Notes under the pieces: model-generated
Seen by the model: only the letters and a program-made list of their open reading frames with translations
Told to the model about the DNA's origin: nothing
Databases searched by the model: none
Shown here: one piece after another, positions 12,194-23,040 of the stretch
Layout of the letters: each line of letters starts with the position of its first letter
How positions within the stretch are numbered: position 1 is the first letter of the stretch
Assembly (NCBI GenBank): GCA_015501585.1
Contig: JADNRY010000206.1
Location: 43,549-107,548 of the forward strand
From: Rhodocollybia butyracea
Taxonomy: Eukaryota; Basidiomycota; Agaricomycetes; Agaricales; Omphalotaceae
DNA length: 64,000 bases
Reading direction: 5' to 3'
Position numbers and translations under genes: made by a program

Positions 12194-12327
12194 AGCTGAA
12201 GTGTTTTCAATTTGTTGCCAGATCCCATGTGTCCCATCCCATCCCGACTTATCCTCAATGCGGCTGTGGTGCAACTCACGGTCGTTGAAATTTATTTAAC
12301 AAAGCAAAAAAAAAAGGCGCATATCAT

Positions 12328-12540
12328 TCATTCGTGTTTATCATTGTAAATCATCGAATTCGCGCGTATTCTCGCGAAAGCTTTTTTATATCCGGGGTAC
12401 TGCTTGCTTAGTGTAGAATAACAACGGATAAGTAAGTAATAAGTAAATATGTATATCTGAGTCCTATAGAATTTATCAATCCACTTTCCTTTTGTAGCTT
12501 TCCATCCTGCGAGTTCGAATTCACCCACACGGTCAAAAAT
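12328..12540 (-). pseudogene. Decayed 3' exon block of the tandem cluster (block P0)
   Basis: The minus strand reads EFELAGWKATKGKWID. This recalls the ends of the exon-like blocks at 13474-13640 (LTKGK), 17640-17760 (EWTKRK) and 18420-18520 (GRKGK). No intact gene can be built around it. I treat it as the leftmost, most degraded copy of a repeated block in this cluster; the resemblance is short and could be partly fortuitous. Confidence 0.3.
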
Positions 12541-12683
12541 GGAAGCGCCCCCATTAATCCTACTAACTGAGAAACTCATTCGTAGGTGGCCTTGCTTGAA
12601 ATTGGTGAGAAAAACAAATCGACGCGCCTTCATAAGTACACTTTTTGGTTTCTTCTTCCCTGGAGGTATTTCGATCATAGGCG

Positions 12684-13160
12684 TCATGTCATTAGAATAC
12701 GCGCAGAATTACCGACAGAACCTACCTTGGCGCAGGCACGCTTGCCAATGAAGTTGGGCTTTAAATATGGTTGTATCAGTATCTCCATGTCGATTAGAAT
12801 CAAATATGTATGACTCGTCAGATGTATCATCTGTCCCACATACTGAGCAACGATAGCAACTATCTCAAATAATCTGGTAGGAGAACATTTCACCCTACAT
12901 TCGCTGCTATAGTATTGGTGGCTTGAATTTTCGTATCGCTTTAACCTACCCTGTCTGGTTAAATTCGATAGAAAAAACTCCTTCCCCTGAGTCAACACTA
13001 GAACTGTTGGGTCAGGGCCATCCGGTTGGACTAATTTAGTCTTCTCAAGTAAAAATGGGGCATTTGCCATATTCGCAGCGTGCCCCCATGTAATATTCAA
13101 TGGTTTTCATATTGTTCCAGTGGGGAAGGACATTGAAAACGTGCCGGCGACCGCACACCA
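12684..13160 (-). pseudogene. Copy D of the PPxY-tailed membrane protein family, ectodomain only, broken
   Basis: Reading the minus strand from about 13160 gives the family ectodomain: CAVAGTFSMSFPTGTI, then a stop (TGA), then KPLNITWGHAANMANAPF, LLEKTKLVQPDGPDP. Intact paralogues have EALKPLN at the stop. Copy D therefore lost about six bases and gained a stop by substitution. A decayed second exon (RLFEVVAI-like, here LFEIVAIVAQ) follows near 12850-12875. No transmembrane or tail exon follows, since the sequence runs into unrelated DNA. Clearly homologous to copies A, B and C, but not functional. Confidence 0.65.
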
Positions 13161-13473
13161 TGGTGAAACGATAAATAAGGATCCCGACCTCGCGTACTAG
13201 TGTATAGAAAGAGCAAGAAGATGTGACCAATATGAGCTTTGACTTCAACTCTAGTATACTTATATATTCTAGCATCTTGAACATCAGGTGGTTAGGGAAA
13301 CCGGTAAACAATACATGGCCAACATCCTTTCCACACCACTGGTAGCTTGACATAGATGTATGTACAGGCTAGTCTCGGACACTGGATGATCAGTTAGTAG
13401 CACGTGTCTTAGTATAAGGCTATTAAGCGAGTAGATAGTATGTGGTAACTTATGTTCTGTGAGATTCGCGAAC

Positions 13474-13640
13474 CTACTTTCCTTTCGTTAATTTGTCAGC
13501 TCCATTCTTTCGCGTAGACTGGAGTACCTGTTTGACGCCTAAGCGTTCAAGTGTGAAGCTTACTTTGACCCTCCAGCAGCAATACTGTTTACCAAAGTTG
13601 CCAAAACTCGATCTTAGGAGTAGGCCTGGTACTAACTGAG
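13474..13640 (-). pseudogene. Decayed exon block P1 of the cluster
   Basis: The minus strand reads LERLGVKQ...LQSTRKNGADKLTKGK before a stop. The pattern 'L(D/E)xLLGVxQW...SLxKxxG...KGK' recurs at 17640-17760 and 18420-18540 and, more damaged, at 21880-21960. The flanking sequence with 'gataatcagttagta' and 'taagcgagtagata'-like stretches (13380-13450) also recurs, so the unit of duplication is larger than the exon. Original function not recognised. Confidence 0.4.
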
Positions 13641-13710
13641 AAACATCATGTATAGGCGAGCTCCGGCCCGGAGCCAACATAGCCCCTATTTTCATAACTC
13701 CAAAATATAG

Positions 13711-14705
13711 TTAAGCCTGGTACTCCGACGTATATGCTGGTGGCTGCAAGACTTGTGTCATATTTCTATCGGTCTCTATTGCAGCCTCCGAATTGCTATC
13801 ATTATGAGCACCGTTCACAGATCGGGAAGTGGCGACTCTGTTCTCCCTAGTAAGCTTTGCCACCCTCGGAGAGCCTTCCCCTACCCTGTCTGGTTGGGGA
13901 ATCTGCGCTCTCGACCTGGTCTGGATAACCAGAGCCCCATTTGCGTTACCATCAGACTCGTTGTAAAATGGGGATGGAATCCGAAGTGAGACTTTTTTAT
14001 GTCTGCTACGGCGCCAGCAGAGGATGAGTGTAATTGATAAAAGGACCAATCCAGTGATCCCTCCTGCGACTCCACCAGCCACAGCAGCTACGCTGTTTTT
14101 TGTCGCGCCCGACATACTTGACTCGGTTGATGATACTGAAGGTGTCATGTCATTAGATTATGTACAGTTCAAACAGAACTCAAGCCTCACTCAGACACAC
14201 CTGATGAAGTTGATTTGGGTAGGGTTGTGACAAGGGTTGTGATGATCTCTGAAGTTGGACTGAGCACTGTGACTGTCGTCGCAAAGAGGGTGCTATGGCG
14301 GGTAAGATCTGTGAGTCTGATTTTTCTCATTGATCTCACTCGCGACTCACCCAGTATTATCCAAGTCAATGGCGGCTACCTCAAACAATCTGGCAAGAGA
14401 ATATATTAGATATTCAGTGGCTTGAACCTTGATAGAGTCGTAATGCTTACCCTGGTTCATCAAACTCGAAGGTGGAAATCCCTTGGTTGTCGGTCGAATT
14501 GAGGATATCTACCGGGTCCGGTTCACTGATGCCATCCGGACCGAATCTAATCTTCTGGAGGAAGAATGCGGCATTTGCACCTTCACTATGTACCCATGTA
14601 ACGTTTAATGGTTTCAAAGCTTCTATTGTTCCTGACGGGAAGGTTATTGAAAATGCGCCAGCGACTGTTACAAAGCACGAGGAGACAATAGATAACCTGC
14701 AAGTT
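13711..14705 (-). CDS. Single-pass membrane protein with KNH-like ectodomain and PPxY tail, copy A
   Basis: Exon 1 (14705 down to about 14455) ends a signal-like hydrophobic segment (IVSSCFVTVAGA) and encodes FSITFPSGTIEALKPLNVTW, resembling the Ig-like Kre9/KNH N-terminal fold of fungal wall proteins. Exon 2 gives LFEVAAIDLDNTG. Exon 3 is a Ser/Thr-rich stalk (TTVTVLSPTSEIITTLVTT). The last exon has VAAVAGGVAGGITGLV (start of one transmembrane helix), a basic stop-transfer sequence (CWRRSRHKK) and a cytoplasmic tail of about 90 residues ending QPPAYTSEYQA. The exon carrying the initiator ATG is not identified: an acceptor precedes exon 1, so the start coordinate is approximate. Likely a cell-surface sensor or adhesin; the role is inferred from architecture only. 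Confidence 0.65.
13732..13743 (-). promoter_or_regulatory. Codons for the PPxY motif in copy A tail
   Basis: PPAY, six residues from the C-terminus. PPxY peptides bind WW domains of Rsp5/NEDD4-type ubiquitin ligases (family knowledge). This is a protein motif, listed here because it recurs at the same place in copies B (20462-20473) and C (28718-28729). Confidence 0.6.
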
Positions 14706-15962
14706 CAGTCAGTTTTCGAATCGACAGATTGGGCACGTATGGATTCGCACAAAAGGTTATGATACATTCCAGCTCACTGCGTGAATAAAGAAAGAAACTG
14801 GGGAACAGAATGAAGATGCGCAAGGTCCCGACCCTGGTGCAACCCTGGTGTAGGGTACTTAGAAAGAGCAATATGAGCTTTCAAGTTGACCTCAACTCTG
14901 GCATATATCTTCTGGCATATTGTCATCAGATAACTAGGGAAACCGATGAACAATACCAGGCACTGAACAGCCTTTGCACTTCAACTTGATACAGATGTAT
15001 GGGAAGCCGGAACGGTACGCTCTAAAGCTCACGCTGATAGGATCATCTGGCTAGACTCGCAGGCCTGCCATTTAGTCGGATCACCGGGTGTGATCGCATC
15101 AGAGATGCGGGTGACTCTCCCAAATAGAGAAGCCTCGCTTTAGCGGGCTGACCGTTGATCGCATCAACATCTGGAAGCGGGTGGGAACGAGCCTATCATC
15201 TGGCACTCATGCCGGTGGATACAACCTCCTTTTAGTAATAAGACCCTGAAAACACTTATGATTATTATTGTACAGTAACCGACACAAGGTTGGTCCTCAT
15301 GAATCCAATTCAGCCTTGACTAGTGACTCTTGAGTCTTGACGCCTCCGCCCAATCAAGGAGATGATAAGGTTGTGGTGTTGTACGGCTGATGCCACTGCT
15401 CAATCGAGAGGGTAAGGTTGCGATGTTATATGGAGGTGACGATAGCACTAGCGGGATGCAGAAGCCTTGCTTGAGCAAACCGGGGTTAGGCGGCGGTGGG
15501 ATCTAGAGAGGGTCGTCGGAATACTGAACAGGCAGAAAATATAATAAAGGTACTGCTTGAACAGACTATTGGACCGAGGTTGAATGGGGGAAGGAGGGAT
15601 GCGGCGATGGCTTAAGAACTTGTGGATTGCGAGTGTATGATAAAATTATCCCTGCACCACCTGGCCGATTGTGTGGATCACTAGCCTTAGCAATGAGCTG
15701 CTCATTTTCACAGATAATATTCATACCCCTCAAATCCAAATCGCTGTTCTCCTCTTCATCCTCTTTGAGGTTGGTCTGACCATCTCGCGTTATTCAAAGT
15801 GTTGAGGCCTGGCCCTGGTACTATTAGGAGTCCCGCTTCTCGAGCCCGTTGCCGGTATAAGGGGAGGTAATTCTCCGTTCATGATTGTTTTCCCATTTCT
15901 CATCTTATAGGCAAATCCTTTATCTTCGTCGCTTTATCTTTACTTACGTGCCCCATTGAAAA

Positions 15963-15980
15963 GCCGCCTTGGCAGGCGGC
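15963..15980. repeat. Short hairpin
   Basis: GCCGCC - 6-base loop - GGCGGC, perfect 6-bp arms. It may be a terminator-like or chance hairpin; no gene is seen to end here. Confidence 0.4.
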
Positions 15981-16019
15981 AACGATACTTTATTTATATT
16001 TCAATACTTTCCTTTATTG

Positions 16020-16054
16020 CCCTCAGTCGTTGTACACTCGTGTACTGCTGAGGG
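16020..16054. repeat. Longer imperfect hairpin
   Basis: Outer arms CCCTCAG / CTGAGGG (7 bp, perfect), and an inner pair GTACAC / GTGTAC separated by two bases. Together they make a near-continuous stem about 40 bases downstream of the hairpin at 15963-15980. Confidence 0.45.
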
Positions 16055-16112
16055 TAAGCTTATTCGTCTATTTACTTGTGATCTTTGTACTGATACTAGC
16101 TTACAGATTAGC

Positions 16113-16884
16113 TAGACTCGAACCAGTCCCCTGCTAGAGTTGTGATGTGAAAATCACAGCCTCGGCAGAGGGACTGGAACTTAATCCGGCAGTTTTAGAC
16201 GGTCGGATTTAAGTCACATGCTTCTTTGGACTTCGAGAAATCCAAAAATTTGAGGTGTCTCAACCATGAATTTAGGACAAATGTAAGTAGACAAAAAGTT
16301 GCACTTCGAGTATAAGATAAACGTCTATTTTACCGATTTTTTATATCAAAACTCGTTAACGAGATATTCAATGTTCTTTATCACAGAGTCGGGTCGAGGC
16401 GGAGTGGAAAGAACATACTGCAAGGCAGAATTACCACTCATCTTACCCAAAATCGCTGTATAAACTTTCTTTTATGAGACGGCCCTCAAAAATAGGACAT
16501 TTTGAGAGCACTGTGTTGAGCTCGTCGCTGATCAAGCTAACTGTGCTACTTGGGTGTCTGCACGTAGCTCGGCAAGCTTCTTGCCGCAGCTCCTAACCCT
16601 AGCCTCCACCAGAAAGATCATTGAATAGTTCAGTAACGAGTTCAGATATAAAAATTCGGCAAAATAGATGTTTACTGTAGAGTTAAGACGCAACTTTTTG
16701 TCTATTTAGATATGTCCTAAAGACATGTCTGAGACCCCCCAAATTTTCGGATTTCTCCAAGTCCAAACAAGCATGTGACTTAAATCCGACCCGCTAAAAA
16801 TGCCGGATTAAGTTCCAGTCGTTTCACGGACACGGCTGATCTCAGTCATCAAAGTGTCCAAAAGAAACGACTGGCTCGAGTCTA
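16113..16884. mobile_element. Foldback (MITE-like) element with 9-bp target duplication, Mutator-like
   Basis: A 772-bp sequence whose two ends are inverted copies over about 250 bases each. The tips are TAGACTCGAACCAGTC on the left and GACTGGCTCGAGTCTA on the right. Both arms share blocks such as GGAACTTAATCCGGC and GTCGGATTTAAGTCACATGC. It is flanked by the direct repeat CAGATTAGC (16104-16112 and 16885-16893). Because of shared bases at the junction the duplication can also be read as 11 bp. No transposase is encoded, so it is non-autonomous. A 9-11 bp duplication with long inverted repeats fits Mutator-like elements. Each arm also carries its own small inverted repeat near the tip (around CCAGTC / GACTGG). 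Confidence 0.82.
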
Positions 16885-16893
16885 CAGATTAGC

Positions 16894-17352
16894 TTACTTA
16901 TTTGTTTCTCCTTTATTTTATAAAGTCAAAGCCCAAAAACAAAATGTATCCTTTTTTCCCCATCTTATTCACGCTCTCAGAGGCTTTTAGCCATTGTGCG
17001 TGTCCATTCTCCTCAAGTGTAACGTGTTATCTTCATCATTTGCGGTGTATACGACGATCCAATCATCAAGATATGATCAGCTTGACTTTCTCAATCCGGT
17101 ACCACTGATGAGACTTGTACACTGATGGAAATCCGGATACAAATACCATGAAAATACAGTTCAACACTCACACAAACGCAATTTTCTGAGCTTTTCTTCT
17201 CTCGCATCCAGCTAGATCTATTTTTTGATATCCACCCTTCACTGCCAACTTGAAGTACTTAAGCATATCGCGAGTTGGCCGCTCTGCGACTCCATGCCTA
17301 CCATATATTTATTTTGTTTATATGTATGTATGTATGTACTGGCGCGCCTAAG
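16894..17352. other. Spacer with no gene
   Basis: Short frames only. It includes a TATG tetranucleotide run near 17322-17338. No conserved domain seen. Confidence 0.4.
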
Positions 17353-17400
17353 GTTTGTTTATACCACCGCAAAAGCAAGATTGCGGTGGCACAAACAAAC
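17353..17400. repeat. Inverted repeat with 20-bp arms and 8-base loop
   Basis: The left arm (17353-17372, GTTTGTTTATACCACCGCAA) and the right arm (17381-17400) pair with two mismatches. It is isolated, not next to a coding stop. Possible small-RNA precursor, tiny foldback element or cruciform; undecided. Confidence 0.6.
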
Positions 17401-17519
17401 TAGCACAGCTTCTACGTTGCGTAAATAATCTTATATGAAGTCTCTGGGGTCCTACATACATAGCATTATAAATCCATCAACGGCTGGCCAGCCGCTTTTG
17501 ATCTTAGAGCGTACCGTTC

Positions 17520-18060
17520 TGGCTTTCCATACAGATGTATATATAGACTCATAAATCATCTCGGAAAGATAATCAGTTAGTAATAGTAGAAGGTAGAGTG
17601 AAAATAAGGCTACTAAGCGAGAAGATATGTAAGTTCTGTAGGATTCATGAACTCACTTTCTTTTTGTCCATTCATTAGCCCCATCCTTTTGAAGACTCGA
17701 GTGGCCAAAAAAAGTCAGTAGCTGCCACTGTTTGACCCCTAGTAACTGGTCAAGCTCAACTGTGGTCCATGGCGGCAATCTTCTCCATCAAAAATTCAAA
17801 ATAGATTCAAACCTCGAAAGGATGTAAGCTTGAGTGTTGAATAACACTAGTGGTTTTTGGAAGGTCTGAGCTACAGCACGTGGTCTGTCGGGGGCTTGTC
17901 GGGGACCGCTGGCATAGGGTGTATCAAGTGCTACTACTGCTTCAGTGGTCGGTTGTCACCTGGGAAAAGTCTCAAAAATTAACGAAACCGGCGCGCCAGC
18001 AGTCCTGGGTTTTGTGTGGACACCACAACAGAGACTGGAATAGAGCAAATCGGAGGTAGG
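17520..18060 (-). pseudogene. Decayed block P2 of the membrane-protein cluster
   Basis: Shares long stretches with 18280-18620 and 21770-22080, for example the CATCTCGGAAAGATAATCAG run and the GACTCGAGTGGCC run (reverse of the coding sense). The minus strand reads VELDQLLGVKQWQLLTFFG, HSSLQKDGANEWTKRK and a stop. Sequence further right (17880-18010) matches 18660-18760, again without an open frame. It is a duplicated gene segment that has lost its coding capacity. Confidence 0.5.
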
Positions 18061-18279
18061 TTGAGTAAATGGTCCGATAGGGGGGCAAGTAATGGGAGGA
18101 GGTTGGTTTACTAGTTGTCAGTCTCAAAGTCATCTGGGTCAACGATTTTGTCTCTTCAGTCTGCCTCAGCGGGGTCTTCAGCAGCCTGTGTATTCATTAT
18201 GTGATCAAGGCCATCCCAGAAAGACCGAGGTTTATAGTTCATGAGGACTGCGTTTCATACCATCTTGGGTGAAGTTCGC

Positions 18280-18870
18280 GCTTCGGCTTGATATAGATGC
18301 ATGAGCAGGCTAATAAATCATCTCGGAAAGATAATCAGTTTGTAACATAGAAAATCGAGTAAATATAGGGAAGCGAGTAAGTATCTAAGATATGTGAATT
18401 TCGCAAGAATTTCGTGAGGTTCATGAACTCACTTTCCCTTTCCTTCCGTCCACTTTGCGAAGACTCGAGTGGGCAAACAAGGTCAATAGGCGCCACTGTT
18501 CGACCCCTAGTAATTGGTCAATCTCATACAGTTGCATGTGGCCCACGGCTGCAATCTTCTCCACCAAAATACACTCAAATCTCGAGAGAATGTAAGTTTG
18601 GGTTAAAATTCTGCAGCCTGAGTGGTTCTTTTTACTTTAATTCACTAAGCTGCTACGGCTTGGCCACGGGGTGCATCACGGTGCTTCTACTGCTTTGGCC
18701 GATTGTCGCCTGGGAAACGTCATCTCCGGATGTGGGAGTCGATGTGTTGATTACATCCATGAAGGCAATCATCAAGCCGTGGAAGACGAACACACCAACT
18801 TGAAGCTGCAGCTGAAAGGATTAAGAAGCTTCCCAAATGACAAAGCTTGTAGGATCGGCAGACGATAACA
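18280..18870 (-). pseudogene. Decayed block P3 of the cluster
   Basis: Parallel to P2 and P4. The minus strand reads IDQLLGVEQWRLLTLFAHSS, LRKVDGRKGK in one place and, upstream (18700-18800), GLMIAFMDVINTSTPTSGDD. The latter has a close match at 22150-22230 (MIAFMDAINTLTLISITSGDD), so two separate exons of an ancestral gene seem preserved as fossils. No complete frame connects them. Confidence 0.5.
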
Positions 18871-19378
18871 ATTGACTCGGACTTGGTAGTGACTGCATTC
18901 TGATGGTACCAAGGCAGGTAGCGGGTCCTTCTGTGGAGGATTTAGTATCGATATTGAATCAAAAACAAGCTGAAGAATGTTGGTTCGTCCATTAGCTAAC
19001 CATACTGGAGGATCGAGCGACGTAACGCAGCATCGAAGACTAAAAACGTTGAATCATTGACACATTGCCAAGGAGAAACAAGCCCTAGAGTGATACTTAT
19101 GAGAAGGGTACGCTGTTGAAAGATCTAGCTCAAGTAAGAGGAATAGACTGAGACCTTTACAATATTGAGCAGGGAATGTGCATCGGAATAGTCATAGAAC
19201 GAAATGGGCATTATATGACTGTAAACATAGAGTTTGAAAACAATGTAGGGCTAGAGAAAATCGTACTTACCACGTGAAACCTGACCAGCGGGAACGACGC
19301 AGACTTTGTATGTTGAGTAAAAGAACACGATGTATATTGAGGGTGTGAAAAAGTTCGATTATTCTTCCAAAGAAATCA

Positions 19379-20003
19379 GTGAATGAAACTGTGAAACAAA
19401 TAGAACGAACTCAACGTAAGAATCCCAAAAGATTTTCATTTGTTATCAGAGTCGCCTGTAGCGATGTGGCGCTGCACGCTCGGATCGGAGGACACCTTTG
19501 GTCGGGACATCTGGACGCGGATGGCTACTCTTGCCCCCATGGGACGAGAACAGTAAAATCCTCAGCTTTTAATCCATCAGCCAACACAAAATCATCCGAT
19601 GTCTCCTTCTAAGTTCTGATTATGAGTTTCTTAGGCTATGAAGAAGCAACTGTATGTGCCAGAGAGGTTACAGCACGGTTACAAATTCAGCGTTTAAATC
19701 GAAAGATGACTTTGGATTTGCTTTGGATAATTCAGCGCAGCAATCTACCCAACTGTGAAGAACAGTTTCGCCCGGTTCGTCTAGCTGCGAATATGGTGGA
19801 ATATGAAGGGAGGGGATAAAGCCGAACCAGAAGCGTGTCCGAAGGTGTCCAACTCGTAGCTGGATAACAGTGCATAGTTGAGCTGCCTCTTTGGCGATTA
19901 TCCAACCAGTGACTTTGAGCGTCAGGCCTTCAGATTCGCGATGTGGCGATTGTGTAGCTAGCCGGCTTATAGCTGAGTCGATATGTCTTGTGTATTTGGG
20001 CAC
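19379..20003. repeat. Left copy of a duplicated segment (partner 22370-23040)
   Basis: The segment matches 22370-23040, for instance the GATGTCTCC...GAGTTTCT(T/C)(A/G)GGCTA(T/C)GAAGAAG run and the AAAGCCGAACCAGAAG run. A minus-strand frame of 111 codons crosses it, but the partner copy has no equivalent open frame, so coding is unsupported. Together with P3 and P4 this shows a duplication of about 1.3-1.7 kb. Confidence 0.5.
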
Positions 20004-20404
20004 TGAAGATTCTAATTTCTGGGAGGACAGGTGAAAAAGGGTGAACGTGACAGAGCACGCGCATCAGATGCATCAGATTGATCAAGTTTCAATTTCTCAC
20101 AGCCAGTCGATGTCCTTTGCTTGAAATGCTGGTGAAAAGCAAAGCGACACGCATTCATATAAGTCTACACTTTTTTTCGCTCCTTCTCCCCGCTAGCCTT
20201 CTCATATTCCTCGATCCCAAGGCTATAGATCCAAAAACAGTTATTTATTCCGAGTGAGAATCCGTACGATATCTTCCGCTTTGACAATGCTTATACATTA
20301 AGTATGTATTATCCTTTTCGCTTACTTTCAAGTTTACATATTATCCGAAGAGTAGTCCCATGAGAAGTATTAATAAGTAAACCTCGAGATTCAACAGCTC
20401 CTAT

Positions 20405-21480
20405 TTACACCCCAGCCAACGCCTGGTCAACGCTGGCAACCTGGATCGGGACCTCCGACCTGTATGATGGTGGCTGCTCCGAGACTTCTGTTACATTGTC
20501 ATCAATAGCTACGGCATCCTCATTACTGACATTATCAACACCGTCCCTAGATCGAGAGGCAGTGAGTCTTTTCTCCTCAGACGGCAGTGCGACGCTCGGA
20601 GTGGTCGCCCTGACCCTGTTTTGTCGGGGCACTCCCGCACTAGATGTGGTTGGTAAGATTTCCCCAGACACCGGAACCCAACTTGCGCTACCACCAGACT
20701 CGTTGTAAAATGGGTACGGAATCCGAAGCAGGATTTTTTTACATCTCTTACGGCGGCAGCAGAGAATGAGTGTGATTGATAAAAGGACTGTTCTAGTGAT
20801 CCCGCCTGCGACTCCTCCAGCCACAATAGCTACGTTCAAGCTTTTTGGCGCATTCGATGTATCACTCGACTTTGTTGATTCGGAGCTAAGCGTACTATCA
20901 TTAGATTGTGTACAGTTACAAACAGAACCTGCTCAAGCCTCACCTAATAGGCGCAGGTACACTTGATGAAGTGTATGTGGGCGCTGCGATCTCAGCCGAT
21001 GTAGAAGTTGGGCTGAGAACTGTGATCTCCGTCGTAAACATGGGTTTATTATTTCTATGTCGAGTAAAATTTGTATGCGTATGATTTTGCCAGATGGATC
21101 ATTTATCCCACTTACTGAGCATCAAAGGCGACTACCTCGAACAAGCTGGCAAAACAGTGTTTCAGAAGTTCGCTAGTTATGGTGAATCTTGGTATGGTAT
21201 TGGCTTACCCTGGTTTATCAAACTCGAGAGAGCACGCCCCTTCGTCATCGGGAGAGTTGGGGATAGTCACATCACTCGACGGGCTACCGGGGCCACCCGG
21301 TTCGTCCAGTTTGATCTTTCGAAGGTAGAATGGGGTATTGTCATTTGGACTATGTTTCCATGTAACGTTCATTGGTTTCAAAGCTTCCATTGTTCCAGTC
21401 GGGAGGGATATTGAAAGCGCGCCAGCGACTGCTAAAAGGCACGAGAAAACAATAAGTACCCTGGAGGTGTTGAATGTTCA
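20405..21480 (-). CDS. Single-pass membrane protein with KNH-like ectodomain and PPxY tail, copy B
   Basis: Same exon plan as copy A. Exon 1: VLIVFSCLLAVAGALSIS (end of signal peptide), then LPTGTMEALKPMNVTWKHSP. Exon 2: LFEVVAFDAQ. A Ser/Thr-rich stalk follows (PTSTSAEIAAPTYTSS). Last exon: VAIVAGGVAGGITRTVLLS transmembrane start, basic CCRRKRCKK, and a tail with EQPPSYRSEVP followed by 14 further residues. The acceptor used in copy A before the stalk exon is lost here, and a downstream acceptor near 21020 would keep the frame with a shorter stalk. The first exon with ATG is not found. It lies between decayed blocks 18280-20003 and 21770-23040, so B is part of the tandem expansion. Confidence 0.6.
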
Positions 21481-21769
21481 GTCAGTTTTTGAATTTGGGC
21501 ATGTGGTTAATGTATTCGCACAAAGGAGTATAATGCATTCCAACTCTCTGCGTGAATAAAGAAAGAAAAAGGAAAGGCAGAATGAAAATGCGCAAGGATC
21601 CTGACCCTGCGCAGGGTATAGAAAGAACGAGAAGAAATCGGAGCGAGAAGGTGTATTAAGCAAAATGAGCTTTGCCCTCGACTCCACGGTATATATCTTC
21701 TAGGTTCTTATCAGATGACTTGAGAAACCGACGAACGATACTAGGCAAACAGCCTTTGCACTTCACCTT

Positions 21770-22340
21770 GATAGTACCTGAAGATAATAAAGCATCTTGG
21801 AAAGATGATCAGTTGGTAGCACAGATGATGGAGTACTGTGAATATAAGGTTACCAAGTAAGTAGATATGTTCTATAAACTCACTTACCTTTTTTCCGTCC
21901 ACCAGCTCCATTTTCGAAGACTCGAGTGGCCAAACGAGGTCAGTAGGTGCCACTATTTTGCCCCTATTAGCTATATAGTTGCATGTGCCCCACGGCTGCA
22001 ATCTTGTACATCAAAATACAATCAAAGCTTGAAGGAATGCTTGAGTTAACACTCTGTAACCTGAGTTCATTTTACCTTTGAGGTATAACACATGGTTTGT
22101 CGGGGCTTAGGGTGTGCTTTTGCTTCGGTCGTTGTTGCCGAGTAATGTCGTCTCCAGATGTAATGCTGATAAGAGTCAATGTGTTGATTGCATCCATGAA
22201 GGCAATCATATTCATCAAACCGTTAAAGACGAACAGGCCGGCTTGAGGATGCAAAATTCGAATGAAGTCGTTTTGCAGATGGTTACAAGCTGAGCCATCG
22301 CTCAGCGCTCAGCTTGTAACCTGATCGGCAGACGACAACA
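21770..22340 (-). pseudogene. Decayed block P4 of the cluster
   Basis: Counterpart of P2 and P3. The exon-like segment near 21880-21960 is in a broken frame (HSSLRKWSWWTEKR with an upstream stop). The MIAFMDAINTLTLISITSGD segment at 22150-22230 is the counterpart of 18700-18800. The block ends with a perfect hairpin (22282-22320) that P3 does not have. Confidence 0.5.
22282..22320. repeat. Perfect 14-bp hairpin
   Basis: GTTACAAGCTGAGC (22282-22295) and its exact reverse complement at 22307-22320, with an 11-base loop. The homologous position in block P3 (about 18845) contains only one arm-like sequence (AAGCTTGTA), so the palindrome arose in this copy. Confidence 0.7.
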
Positions 22341-22369
22341 ACTTGGTAGTGACTGTAAGAATCAAAAAA

Positions 22370-23040
22370 AAAAGCTGAAGAATGTTGGTTTGACCAGCAT
22401 TAAAGACCAAAAGTGTTGAGTCATTGACACGTTGCTGAGGAGAAACAAGTCCCGGAGTAATATCTAACCTCTATTGAGAAGGTGTACGCTGTTAAACGAT
22501 CCAGTTCAAGTAAAAGGATAGACAAAAATGTATGCATCGGAGTAGTCATAGACCAAGATGAGCACCATATAGTACCTGCCGCTTGGAGCTCAGGCAGCGA
22601 GAACGATGCAAGTCGTTTGAGGCATCTTTTGCAATGTGTCGCCGTATACTTGGATCGGGAAGACAACTCGGAGCAGACTATCTGGACGTGGACAACTCCT
22701 CTTGCTTCCATGGGCCAGAAAATAGTAACTAAATCCCAACTTTAATCCATCAGCCGGAAGTAGCTTGAGCTCATCTGGGCGCATATCCATCAATCATCCC
22801 ATGTCTCCCTTCAAGATCTGAGTATAAGTTTCTCGGGCTACGAAGAAGTCTGCCAAAGGAAACAGGAGTTCAAGCTTTCAAGAGGGGTCTACAGCACGAA
22901 TCGTTTAAAAGGATGACCTTCGGATAGTTCGGCGCAGCAATCTGCCCAGCTTCAAAGAACTGTTTTTTTCGTCGGATTGTTCTAGCATGGGGGAATCTGT
23001 GGAGAGGAAATAAAGCCGAACCAGAAGTGTGTTTGGAGCG
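22370..23040. repeat. Right copy of a duplicated segment (partner 19379-20003)
   Basis: See the partner. Both copies keep the stretch around TGAACTCATCTGGGC...CATC and the run ending AAAGCCGAACCAGAAG. No open frame is shared, so I call it a non-coding duplicated segment. Confidence 0.45.

Larger units (their letters stand above)
14710..16112. other. Upstream region of copy A and spacer, no gene
   Basis: The first part is presumably the promoter and missing first exon of copy A. From about 15000 to 16100 I find no coding signal on either strand. The region contains two neat inverted repeats at 15963-15980 and 16020-16054 (listed separately) and ends at the target-site duplication of the element at 16113. 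Confidence 0.45.
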
